Shown here: positions 35,748-43,648 of the stretch, piece after piece
Layout: every line of letters starts with the position of its first letter
Numbering within the stretch: position 1 is the stretch's first letter
Assembly: GCA_910585005.1 (NCBI GenBank)
Contig: CAJUCN010000018.1
Coordinates: 1 to 50,779 of the forward strand
Origin: an uncultured Lachnospiraceae bacterium
Lineage (GTDB): Bacteria > Bacillota > Clostridia > Lachnospirales > Lachnospiraceae
Reading direction: 5' to 3'
DNA: 50,779 bases
The notes under the pieces: generated by a model
Database searches by the model: none
What the model was told of the DNA's origin: nothing
Seen by the model: the letters and a program-made list of their open reading frames with translations, nothing else
Translations under genes and position numbers: made by a program

Positions 35748-35776
35748 TTGCATCAAAGAATAGCCTGTGATACAAT
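35748..35776 (+). promoter_or_regulatory. Sigma-A promoter of rpmE
   Basis: TTGCAT (35748-35753), 17 nt, TACAAT (35771-35776), with an extended -10 TG at 35768-35769. Confidence 0.75.
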
Positions 35777-35841
35777 AAAAAAGCTGTTTCGGGAGAAACG
35801 TTGTTGTTCCAACAGACATAAGAAAGGAGCATGTTTTCAAA

Positions 35842-36048
35842 ATGAAAGAAGGAATTCATCCTGAGTTTTATCAGGCAACTGTAACTTGCAACTGTGGCAA
35901 TACATTTGTAACAGGTTCGACCAAAAAGGATATCCACGTTGAAGTTTGTTCTAAGTGCCATTCATTCTATACAGGTCAGCAGAAGGCTGCAAGGGCTGAT
36001 GGGCGTATCGACAAGTTCAACAGGAAGTATGGTGTAGTAAACAAATAG
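35842..36048 (+). CDS. rpmE: Ribosomal protein L31
   Basis: Protein of 68 residues; AGAAAGGAGC precedes the ATG. The zinc-type pattern is complete, with CNC near 16-18 and CSKC near 37-40, followed by HSFYTGQQK. It is part of the large ribosomal subunit and the zinc-containing paralogue typical of replete conditions. It has its own promoter and a terminator directly after. Confidence 0.96.
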   Translation: MKEGIHPEFYQATVTCNCGNTFVTGSTKKDIHVEVCSKCHSFYTGQQKAARADGRIDKFNRKYGVVNK

Positions 36049-36060
36049 TTTTGCACGAAA

Positions 36061-36092
36061 AGGTTGAGGTGTTTCATCTCAACCTTATTTTT
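36061..36092 (+). terminator. Rho-independent terminator after rpmE
   Basis: AGGTTGAG (36061-36068) pairs with CTCAACCT (36078-36085), followed by TATTTTT. Confidence 0.88.
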
Positions 36093-36110
36093 CTATGAAA
36101 GTGAAAGTAC

Positions 36111-36147
36111 GGGTTTTGTAGGGATGTCCTGTTGTCAGGACGAACCC
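36111..36147 (+). promoter_or_regulatory. Leader hairpin before the DUF1385 gene
   Basis: GTCCTG-TTGT-CAGGAC (36126-36141) is enclosed by GGGTT/AACCC (36111-36115, 36143-36147). No T run follows directly. Role unknown; it may protect or regulate the downstream message. Confidence 0.4.
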
Positions 36148-36177
36148 TTTAGGGTATTAAGAAAGGCAAAATAGCAT

Positions 36178-37176
36178 ATGAAAAAGAATAAGGTCAATCG
36201 TTCTTCGGGAATTGGCGGACAGGCTGTTCTGGAAGGCGTAATGATGCGGAATAAAGATGACTATGCGGTGGCAGTCAGGAAACCGGACGGAGAAATTGAA
36301 GTGGAGGTAGATGTTTTTCATGGCTGCCTGCACGGCAGTAAGGTGACAAAAATTCCATTTATCAGGGGCGTGTTCAATTTTATTGACTCCCTGCGGATCG
36401 GAATGAAAACATTGAATTATTCAGCCTCTTTTTATGAGGATGGGGATGCCAAGGAGACGGCTCTTGATAAGGCCCTTGATAAAGTATCCGGGGGCAGAGG
36501 GGAAAATATACTGATGGGGATTACCATGGTGTTTTCCGTTGCGCTTGCAGTAGGAATTTTTATCCTGCTCCCCTTTTTCCTATCTTCCCTTCTTGCAGGT
36601 TATATAAGAAATGATTCCCTTCTGGCTATCCTGGAAGGAATAATCCGCATTTTGATTTTTTTTGCTTATGTGATTGGCATTAGTATGATGAAAGATATCC
36701 ACAGGTTGTATCAGTACCATGGAGCGGAACATAAGTGCATTAATTGTATTGAAAAGGGAAGGCCCCTTACCGTACACAATGTGATGCGTAGTTCCCGTAT
36801 CCATAAAAGATGTGGCACCAGTTTTTTGTTTTTTGTGATGTTTGTAAGTATCATATTGTTCTTTTTTATCCGGGTGGATCATCCGGCGCTTAAACTGGTC
36901 ATTAGGATACTCCTGATTCCGGTGATTGCAGGCATATCTTATGAGATCATCCGGCTTGCAGGAAGAACGGATCATATTTTGGTTAGAATAATTTCTGCGC
37001 CAGGAATGCTGCTCCAGAGACTGACTACCAAAGAACCGGACGAGAGTATGGTGGAGGTAGCTATCAAATCTGTGGAGGCGGTATTTGACTGGAAAGCTTA
37101 TTTAAAGGAACATTTTGGCTATGAAGTGGATGAATCATGGATGCGGGAAAAGGATCCTGAGCAAGACCCTGATTAG
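36178..37176 (+). CDS. DUF1385 family membrane protein (YqhQ-like)
   Basis: Protein of 332 residues. The N terminus GIGGQAVLEGVMMRN is the family hallmark. Four or five hydrophobic segments lie at about 118-280, with the conserved YQYHGAEHKCINCIE block near 179-193 and the RCGTSFLFF block after it. The family is widespread in Clostridia beside prmC and prfA; its function is not established. It is 27 nt upstream of prmC and probably co-transcribed. Confidence 0.9.
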   Translation: MKKNKVNRSSGIGGQAVLEGVMMRNKDDYAVAVRKPDGEIEVEVDVFHGCLHGSKVTKIPFIRGVFNFIDSLRIGMKTLNYSASFYEDGDAKETALDKALDKVSGGRGENILMGITMVFSVALAVGIFILLPFFLSSLLAGYIRNDSLLAILEGIIRILIFFAYVIGISMMKDIHRLYQYHGAEHKCINCIEKGRPLTVHNVMRSSRIHKRCGTSFLFFVMFVSIILFFFIRVDHPALKLVIRILLIPVIAGISYEIIRLAGRTDHILVRIISAPGMLLQRLTTKEPDESMVEVAIKSVEAVFDWKAYLKEHFGYEVDESWMREKDPEQDPD

Positions 37177-37203
37177 CCTGCAAAAAGATAAGGAAAATAG
37201 CGA

Positions 37204-38037
37204 ATGAAATATGAAGCCCTTTATCGTACGGGAGTAGAAATCTTGCAGAGAGCGGGTGTGGAAGAGGCTTTGCTGGATGCAAGGCTTCTCTTGGAAGAGG
37301 TGTGCGGCACGGACAGAAATACGCTGCTGGCCCATGGAGACCAGGAGGTTACCCGGCAGCAGAAAGAATGTTATGAAAACTTTATTTCGTTAAGGAGCCG
37401 CCATGTGCCTTTGCAGCATATTATCGGTTATCAGGATTTTATGGGACTGCGCTTTAAGGTGTCCCCGGCTGTACTGATACCCAGACAAGATACAGAAACA
37501 TTGGTGGAGGAGGTTATGCGCTATTTGCATGACGGAATGCATATCCTGGACGTAGGTACAGGTTCAGGGTGTATTTTGCTGAGTTTGCTTCGGTATTCCA
37601 ATGACTGTGTGGGCGTGGGCTGTGACCTGTCGGGGGAGGCGCTTGCGGTTGCCAGGGAGAATGCTTCTTTGCTGGGAATGGAGGCGGAGTTTGTACAAAG
37701 TGACCTTTTGGAAAAGATAAATGGAAAGTTTGAGATCATAGTATCCAACCCCCCTTATATCCGCAGTGGCGATATCCAGGGGCTGATGGAAGAGGTTCGG
37801 GATCATGATCCTTTGATGGCTCTTGATGGCGGGGAGGATGGTTTGTATTTTTACCGGAAGATGATTGCACAGTCCGGGGAGCATCTATACCCTGGAGGCA
37901 TGCTCTTTTTGGAGATTGGATATGATCAGGCCAGGGAAGTGGCGGAATATATGGAACAGGCTGGCTACAGGGATGTGAAGCAGTGTAAAGACTTAACAGG
38001 GCTTGACCGGGTGGTATATGGAAGATTTCCCGGGTAA
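37204..38037 (+). CDS. prmC: Peptide chain release factor N5-glutamine methyltransferase
   Basis: Protein of 277 residues. An N-terminal helical domain to about 75 is followed by the SAM-binding fold: VLIPRQDTETLVEE near 91-104, ILDVGTGSGCILL near 114-126, and the catalytic NPPY near 181-184. PrmC methylates the Gln of the GGQ motif in release factors. The gene lies directly before prfA, its substrate's gene. Confidence 0.94.
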   Translation: MKYEALYRTGVEILQRAGVEEALLDARLLLEEVCGTDRNTLLAHGDQEVTRQQKECYENFISLRSRHVPLQHIIGYQDFMGLRFKVSPAVLIPRQDTETLVEEVMRYLHDGMHILDVGTGSGCILLSLLRYSNDCVGVGCDLSGEALAVARENASLLGMEAEFVQSDLLEKINGKFEIIVSNPPYIRSGDIQGLMEEVRDHDPLMALDGGEDGLYFYRKMIAQSGEHLYPGGMLFLEIGYDQAREVAEYMEQAGYRDVKQCKDLTGLDRVVYGRFPG

Positions 38038-38101
38038 AATGTAGGAAAAGTGGTAATTGGGATTATTTCATGCCAGGAAGGCAGAAAGGTAAGGGATAGA
38101 C

Positions 38102-39178
38102 GTGTTTGATAAATTGGAAGACCTGCTGAACCGTTTTGAAGAGATTATGGGGGAGCTTGGCGAACCTACGGTAACCAATAATCAGGATCGTTTTCGCAGA
38201 TTGATGAAGGAGCAGAGTGATCTGACTCCTATTGTGAATGCCTATAAAGAGTATAAAAAGACGAAGCAGGATGTGGAGGATTCCCTTGCCATGCTGGAAG
38301 GGGAATCCGATGAAGATATGCGCGAAATGCTGAAGGAGGAGCTGAATTCAGGCAAAAAGCGTATTGAAGAATTGGAGCAGGAGTTAAAGATTTTGCTGCT
38401 TCCCAAAGACCCTAATGATGAAAAGAACGTTATCATGGAGATCCGTGCAGGTGCAGGCGGTGACGAAGCGGCGTTGTTTGCAGCAGAAATGTACCGTCTC
38501 TATGTTCATTATGCGGAAGGCCAGCGGTGGAAGGTTGAGACAATGAACGTTGATGAAATCGGGATCGGCGGTATGAAGGAAGTGAACTTTATGATTTCCG
38601 GGCAGGGCGCTTATTCCAGACTGAAATATGAGAGTGGCGTCCACCGTGTGCAGCGTGTGCCGGAGACGGAATCTGGCGGCCGCATCCATACTTCTACGAT
38701 CAGTGTGGCTGTAATGCCGGAAGTAGACGAAGACATCGATATTGTGATTGATGAAAAAGATATTCGCATTGATGTGATGCGGGCGTCGGGAAACGGCGGG
38801 CAGTGCGTCAACACGACGGATTCCGCAGTGCGTCTTACCCATTATCCTACCGGGATTGTGGTGTACAGCCAGACAGAAAAGTCCCAGCTCCAAAATAAGG
38901 CGAAAGCTTTTGCACTTTTGAAGGCAAAGCTTTATGACATAGAACAGCAGCAGCGCCATGATGCGGAAGCGGAGCTTAGAAGAAGCCAGATCGGTACAGG
39001 CGACAGATCCGAAAAGATCCGGACTTATAATTTCCCTCAGGGGCGTGTGACGGATCACCGTATTGGGCTTACCCTTTATAAACTGGATAAGATCATGAAC
39101 GGTGACATTCAGGAGATCATTGATGGCTGTATTGCCGCAGACCAGGCGGCAAAACTTGCCAAGATGAATGAAAATTGA
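38102..39178 (+). CDS. prfA: Peptide chain release factor 1
   Basis: Protein of 358 residues from a GTG start. The peptidyl-hydrolysis motif is in RASGNGGQCVNTTDSAVRLTH, with GGQ near 231-233. EIRAGAGGDEAALFA near 115-129 and VHRVQRVPETESGGRIHTS near 181-199 are typical of class 1 release factors. RF1 reads UAA and UAG. Length is normal. The gene ends the rpmE-to-prfA block. Confidence 0.95.
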   Translation: MFDKLEDLLNRFEEIMGELGEPTVTNNQDRFRRLMKEQSDLTPIVNAYKEYKKTKQDVEDSLAMLEGESDEDMREMLKEELNSGKKRIEELEQELKILLLPKDPNDEKNVIMEIRAGAGGDEAALFAAEMYRLYVHYAEGQRWKVETMNVDEIGIGGMKEVNFMISGQGAYSRLKYESGVHRVQRVPETESGGRIHTSTISVAVMPEVDEDIDIVIDEKDIRIDVMRASGNGGQCVNTTDSAVRLTHYPTGIVVYSQTEKSQLQNKAKAFALLKAKLYDIEQQQRHDAEAELRRSQIGTGDRSEKIRTYNFPQGRVTDHRIGLTLYKLDKIMNGDIQEIIDGCIAADQAAKLAKMNEN

Positions 39179-39203
39179 AAAGCCTGACCGGAAAGTCAGG
39201 TAA

Positions 39204-40070
39204 TTAAGTTTGGGATGATGAACGGGCGCTGGCATTTTCATTTCGCCACTGCCTTGGAGAAACACCATAAATATTTTTGAATGCCCTTGAAAAGTGCAGT
39301 TGGTTAGGATAACCGACTGCATTTCCTATATCTGCAATAGAAAGTTGTGTCAATTTAAGAAGTTCGGCCGCTTTCGTCATACGGTAAGAGATCAGAAATT
39401 CCTGTGGGGACTTTCCGGTGTTTTCGTGAAAGATCTTACCAAAATAACTTCTGTTAAGGCCGCAGCAGGCCGCAATATCCTCCACAGAGATATCATTTTG
39501 AAAATTTTGCTCAATATAAGAAAAAGCTTCTTTGATATAAAAATCACGCAGACTGTTGCCCTTGCTTATCTGGGTTGAGGTGGAAGACCGGACAAGGCTG
39601 TCGATAAACAGGTATAGATGCCCAATCAGATGAAAGGGCGATTGGTCTTTGTGATTGACTATGTACAGCATTTCATCTTTCATGGTTTCCGCAATATCTT
39701 TATAGCGTGCCCTATACAGGGGCTGGTCAGGGTTTAAACCTGCCAATTCCACCGTTTCCTTCACGCGAAGCCCGTCAAATTCGATCCATGTATATTCCCA
39801 GGGGATCTCATTATCCGCAATATAGGTACAGATCTGGTGGGGAAAGAGCATAAAGCCCTGGCCGCTTTTGACCGGGTAGGTAATGGACTGGCCTTTGGAG
39901 TTATCGGCAATCAGGGTGCCGGTACCAGAGATCACATAGTGGAACAGGTAGTGGTTTCTGGCAGCAGGGCCAAAGGAGTGGGAAGGGTCGCATTGTTCCC
40001 ACCCAAATTGGTATAAACCTAAATCTACAAAGTTTTCACTGGGAAAAACGGAAAAGATCACTTCACTCAT
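39204..40070 (-). CDS. AraC-family transcriptional regulator
   Basis: Protein of 288 residues. The N-terminal 150 residues fit a cupin-type sensing domain (SGTGTLIADNS, GQGFMLFPHQICTYIADNEIPW). The C-terminal 100 residues hold two helix-turn-helix motifs (VEDIAACCGLNRSYFGKIF and SIADIGNAVGYPNQLHFSRAF) ending with GVSPRQWR. Such regulators respond to sugars and activate adjacent transporter and glycosidase genes. It is divergent from the sugar ABC operon across a 448-bp repeat-rich gap, so it is the likely controller of that operon. Confidence 0.9.
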   Translation of the reverse strand: MSEVIFSVFPSENFVDLGLYQFGWEQCDPSHSFGPAARNHYLFHYVISGTGTLIADNSKGQSITYPVKSGQGFMLFPHQICTYIADNEIPWEYTWIEFDGLRVKETVELAGLNPDQPLYRARYKDIAETMKDEMLYIVNHKDQSPFHLIGHLYLFIDSLVRSSTSTQISKGNSLRDFYIKEAFSYIEQNFQNDISVEDIAACCGLNRSYFGKIFHENTGKSPQEFLISYRMTKAAELLKLTQLSIADIGNAVGYPNQLHFSRAFKNIYGVSPRQWRNENASARSSSQT

Positions 40071-40116
40071 AAATCACCTCTTTGTACAATAAAATATAGT
40101 GTGGACTGGCATTCAT

Positions 40117-40270
40117 AACCTGTAAGCTTGCAAGCAGCAAGTCTGCAACTTCACAACTTGCAAGTCACGAGCCTGCAACTTCACAACTTGCAAATTTGCA
40201 AGCAGCAAGTCTGCAACTTTACAACTTGCAAGCAGCAAGCTTGCAGATTCATAACCTGTAAACTTGCAAA
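40117..40270. repeat. Alternating 38/30-bp tandem repeats between the AraC gene and ABC operon
   Basis: Units start with AACYTGYAA at 40117, 40155, 40185, 40223 and 40253, with lengths 38, 30, 38, 30 and a partial fifth. Units share TTGCAAGCAGCAAGTCTGCAA. Many short TTGCAA palindromes occur. This covers much of the 448-bp gene-free gap; apparent ORFs here are repeat artefacts. Confidence 0.75.
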
Positions 40271-40280
40271 CCCGCGCTTC

Positions 40281-40373
40281 GCGCTTTATGTCCGATTTCA
40301 TCGGACGTTTGCGCGTTACTGTCGCAGGAAAAACAAATGTCTGCTTCGCAGCCGCTTGTTTTTCCTTTGCGAC
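40281..40373. repeat. Two strong hairpins in the AraC-ABC intergenic region
   Basis: Hairpin one: GTCCGAT-TTC-ATCGGAC at 40290-40306 with an outer GCGC/GCGC pair at 40281-40284 and 40311-40314. Hairpin two, 40321-40373: GTCGCA plus GGAAAAACAA pairs with TTGTTTTTCC plus TGCGAC, capped by CTGC-TTC-GCAG. The stems are too strong to be chance. They resemble dispersed palindromic repeats. Confidence 0.65.
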
Positions 40374-40450
40374 TAGTATATACCAAAATGCTAGATAACT
40401 TCAAGTATAAGGCACAAAACAAGCATTAAGGTATAAAACACCTGAAATAC

Positions 40451-40485
40451 TGCCATTTATCGGTAGCATAATGGCATGTTATAAT
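40451..40485 (+). promoter_or_regulatory. Extended -10 promoter and operator-like dyad of the sugar ABC operon
   Basis: TGTTATAAT places an extended -10 at 40477-40485. The dyad TGCCATT (40451-40457), 12 nt, AATGGCA (40470-40476) spans the -35 region. No good -35 is present, which fits an activator- or repressor-dependent promoter, for example one used by the neighbouring AraC protein. Confidence 0.55.
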
Positions 40486-40518
40486 GTATTTATCAAAAAA
40501 TGAGAAGGAGATAATGCT

Positions 40519-41808
40519 ATGAAAGGAAAAAGAATGAAGTGTCTTGTGTTAGCATTGTGCTGTATGATGGCAACATTCGGCGTCTGGGGTTGTGGGGCGT
40601 CCGATGACGGCCAAAAAATTGAGATCGAGATCGTACAGTACAAACCGGAAGCGGCATCTTATTTTGGGATGGTCGAAGAAGAATTTAATAAGACCCACGA
40701 TAATATCCGCTTAAAGATCAGTTCTCCCAACGATGCGATGACGATCTTAAGAACCAGATTTATCAGGGAAGACTATCCTGATATTATAGGGATCGGGGGA
40801 GACATCAACTATTCCTATTTCGTGGATGCAGGAATTTTGGCGGATGTATCGGATTATGCAGGTTTAAAAAATATTAAGCAGGCATATCTGGATATTGATG
40901 AAACGCTGGAGTTCGTTCCGACAGAAGGAAGTTTTGCGGTTCCCTATGTGGCAAATGCAGCCGGAGTGCTTTATAACAAAGATCTGTTTGAAGAGCACGG
41001 ATGGCAGATTCCGCAAAACTGGGATGAGATGCTGGCGCTTTGTGAACAGATCAAGGCGGAAGGCGTACTCCCGTTTTATTTCGGATTTAAGGACACATGG
41101 ACTTGCCTAGCGCCATGGAATGCTATGGCGGTGGATCTTGCTCCCGCGGATGTGGCAAAGCAGGTAAACCGTGGGGAAACCAATTTTACGACTGAGTACA
41201 AGGAATTGGCGGAAAAGTACCTGCAGTTGATGCCTTATGGGCCGGAAGATCCTTTAGCTTATGGTTATAATGACGCATGTACGGCATTTGCAAGAGGTGA
41301 GTCGGCAATGTATCCCATCGGAAGCTATGCGATCCCTCAGATTTTGTCCGTAAACCCGGATCTTAATATTGATTCCTTTGTTATGCCGGCACATGACACG
41401 AAAGAAGGCAATACATTAAATTCCGGTATTGACCTTCAGTTCTGTGTGACGGCGGATTGCCCCAACAAGGAAGCGGCCTATGAGGTGCTGGATTTCCTCT
41501 GTGCAGATGAAAACCTGCAAAAGTACATCAATGACCAGATTGCAGTCCCCTGTAAAGACAGCAGCTTTGAACTGTCACCTATGCTTGACGGGATGAAGGA
41601 ATATATTGAGGCTGGGAATATGACGGACTATCAGGATCATTACTATCCTTCCGAGATGGCTGTAGACGCACAGATCCAGACCTTTGTGCTTCAAAAGGAT
41701 GTAAATGCATTTTTGAGTAAATTTGATACGGACTGGCAGCGGTATAACAGAGACATTATCCGTTTGGTACAGGATTATGAAAAGAAGCATGGAAATGCAG
41801 AAAGGTAA
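40519..41808 (+). CDS. Sugar ABC transporter substrate-binding lipoprotein
   Basis: Protein of 429 residues; AGAAGGAG precedes the ATG. A lipoprotein signal ends in VWGC with Cys25. The rest is an extracellular solute-binding protein of the carbohydrate family 1 type (VQYKPEAASYFGMVEEEFNKTH, GVLYNKDLFEEHGWQIPQNWDEM near 150-172, AFARGESAMYPIGSYA). It captures sugar outside the membrane and passes it to the two permeases that follow. The alpha-galactosidase downstream suggests an alpha-galactoside such as raffinose or melibiose. Confidence 0.92.
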   Translation: MKGKRMKCLVLALCCMMATFGVWGCGASDDGQKIEIEIVQYKPEAASYFGMVEEEFNKTHDNIRLKISSPNDAMTILRTRFIREDYPDIIGIGGDINYSYFVDAGILADVSDYAGLKNIKQAYLDIDETLEFVPTEGSFAVPYVANAAGVLYNKDLFEEHGWQIPQNWDEMLALCEQIKAEGVLPFYFGFKDTWTCLAPWNAMAVDLAPADVAKQVNRGETNFTTEYKELAEKYLQLMPYGPEDPLAYGYNDACTAFARGESAMYPIGSYAIPQILSVNPDLNIDSFVMPAHDTKEGNTLNSGIDLQFCVTADCPNKEAAYEVLDFLCADENLQKYINDQIAVPCKDSSFELSPMLDGMKEYIEAGNMTDYQDHYYPSEMAVDAQIQTFVLQKDVNAFLSKFDTDWQRYNRDIIRLVQDYEKKHGNAER

Positions 41809-41823
41809 AGGAGAAGAGATGTT

Positions 41824-42690
41824 ATGAAAAATGATAGAAAAAGAACATTTTTACTGATCACAATTCCGATACTGGCATTGTTTATCTGCTTTAACACCAT
41901 TCCCTTGATCAGGGGCGTGATATACAGTTTTACCAATTTTAAAGGCTTCGGCAATTACGACTGGGTTGGCTTTCGGAACTATATCGACTTGTTTTCAGAT
42001 GCCCGTGTAGGAAAATCCTATCTGTTTACCTTTAAGCTTGCTATTGTGACGACAATTGTGGTAAATGTGATAGCGTTGCTTCTTGCACTGGCGCTGAACA
42101 GCAAGATCCGGGCAAAGAGCTTTTTCCGTGGAGCATACTTTTTACCTAATATTTTAGGATCCCTGGTTGTTGGTTACATTTTCAATTATTTCTTTACATA
42201 TATCCTTCCGGCAGTAGCGGACATGATGGGAATCCGGGCTCTTGGAACAAGTATTTTGTCTAACCCAAGTTCTGCATGGATCGGGATTATGGTAGTGTGT
42301 GCATGGCAGGCGATCGCAATGAATACCATCATTTATATTTCCGGCCTGCAGACGGTGCCCGAGGATGTGTATGAGGCAGGCGGTCTGGATGGAGCGACCG
42401 GATGGAAGCAGTTCCGTTACCTGACCTTCCCGCTGATTATTCCATTCTTTTCCATTAATATGGTGCTTTGCGTGAAAAACTTCCTGATGGTATTTGACCA
42501 GATCATGGCAATGACTAAGGGCGGACCGGCACAGAGTACGGAATCTATTTCCTACCTGATCTACAACAACGGTATGTCCGGCGGGCAGTTTGGTTTCCAG
42601 AGCGCCAACGCGGTAGTATTTTTCATCGTGATCGTAGTTGTCTCTGTTGCACAGATGAGATTTTCCGGTAAGAAGGAGGAGCAGTTATGA
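41824..42690 (+). CDS. Sugar ABC transporter permease (MsmF-like)
   Basis: Protein of 288 residues with six predicted membrane helices. The ATPase-coupling EAA loop reads EDVYEAGGLDGATGWKQFRYLTFPLI near 179-204. It forms a heterodimer with the next permease, whose start overlaps its stop by 4 nt (ATGA). No ATPase gene follows, so an MsmK-type shared ATPase must be encoded elsewhere. Confidence 0.93.
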   Translation: MKNDRKRTFLLITIPILALFICFNTIPLIRGVIYSFTNFKGFGNYDWVGFRNYIDLFSDARVGKSYLFTFKLAIVTTIVVNVIALLLALALNSKIRAKSFFRGAYFLPNILGSLVVGYIFNYFFTYILPAVADMMGIRALGTSILSNPSSAWIGIMVVCAWQAIAMNTIIYISGLQTVPEDVYEAGGLDGATGWKQFRYLTFPLIIPFFSINMVLCVKNFLMVFDQIMAMTKGGPAQSTESISYLIYNNGMSGGQFGFQSANAVVFFIVIVVVSVAQMRFSGKKEEQL

Positions 42691-43523
42691 TAGAGAATAA
42701 AAAGATAAACAAAACGGCAATGATCCTGCTTATTTTGGGTCTTATCACGATTGCATTCCCGCTTTACTTAACGATAGTGATTGCATTTAAACAGCCTTCG
42801 GAAATGACGAACAGCATTGGCGGGATTTTATCACTGCCGAAGGTGTGGAGCCTGGACAATTTTAAAGAAGCAATGCGCGTCACGGATTTTTGGCATTCCT
42901 TAAGGAACAGTTTGCTGATTACCCTTGTTACGGTGGGGTTATCGATTGCCCTTCATTCCCTGATGGGGTATGCTCTTGGGAGAAATAAAGCCCACAGCAA
43001 ATTTTACAGTTTTGTGTACTTATTTATCGTAAGCGGTATGTTTGTGCCATTTGCCATCCTGATGATGCCGCTGGCAAAGCAGACGGCGGAGTTGGGATTA
43101 GCCAACTGGTTTGGCGTAATCGTATTGTATGTGGTATTTTATATGCCTATGAATATCCTTTTGTATTCTGGGTATCTTGTGAATATCCCGATTGCACTAG
43201 AGGAAGCGGCAAGGGTGGACGGGGCGTCCACATGGACGACCTATTGGAAGATCATCTTCCCTATCATGAGCCCTATGCATGCTACGGTTGCAGTGCTCAC
43301 GGCTTTGGCAGTATGGAACGATGTAATGACACCGCTGGTAATCCTGGCTGGTTCTGATGAAAATACACTGCCTCTTGCACAGTTAAATTTCCAGACACAG
43401 TTTGGTACAAATTATAACCTGGCATTTGCATCCTACCTGCTTTCATTGATTCCGATCCTGATCTTCTATATTATTTGTCAGAAGCAGATCTTGAATGGCG
43501 TGGTAAACGGTGCAGTGAAGTAA
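42687..43523 (+). CDS. Sugar ABC transporter permease (MsmG-like)
   Basis: Protein of 278 residues with six predicted membrane helices. The EAA loop is ALEEAARVDGASTWTTYWKIIFP near 171-193. It is the second half of the membrane channel for the sugar importer and is translationally coupled to the first permease. A strong hairpin separates it from the alpha-galactosidase gene. Confidence 0.93.
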   Translation: MIENKKINKTAMILLILGLITIAFPLYLTIVIAFKQPSEMTNSIGGILSLPKVWSLDNFKEAMRVTDFWHSLRNSLLITLVTVGLSIALHSLMGYALGRNKAHSKFYSFVYLFIVSGMFVPFAILMMPLAKQTAELGLANWFGVIVLYVVFYMPMNILLYSGYLVNIPIALEEAARVDGASTWTTYWKIIFPIMSPMHATVAVLTALAVWNDVMTPLVILAGSDENTLPLAQLNFQTQFGTNYNLAFASYLLSLIPILIFYIICQKQILNGVVNGAVK

Positions 43524-43569
43524 TAAATATCTTTGAAATAGTCTGGCTTATGCACAGAGATATGAGGAT

Positions 43570-43614
43570 AGGTTCCCAGGGCCGTGTCTTAAAAAAGATG
43601 CGCCCAGGGAACCT
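43570..43614 (+). other. Long intercistronic hairpin between permease and alpha-galactosidase
   Basis: AGGTTCCC (43570-43577) pairs with GGGAACCT (43607-43614). An inner GGGC/GCCC and a CTT/AAG closing region extend it around an A-rich loop. No T run follows. It may adjust the relative level of enzyme and transporter messages by RNA stability or partial termination. Confidence 0.55.
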
Positions 43615-43648
43615 TAAATGCAAAAAGAAAACTGGACAAGGATTGGTG

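Noticed and set aside
40117..40270. CRISPR array
   Set aside because: Units are contiguous, of two lengths, and there are no unique spacers or cas genes.
40113..40376. Small Leu/Gln/Cys-rich proteins on either strand
   Set aside because: They are open frames created by the tandem repeats, lack ribosome binding sites and resemble no protein.
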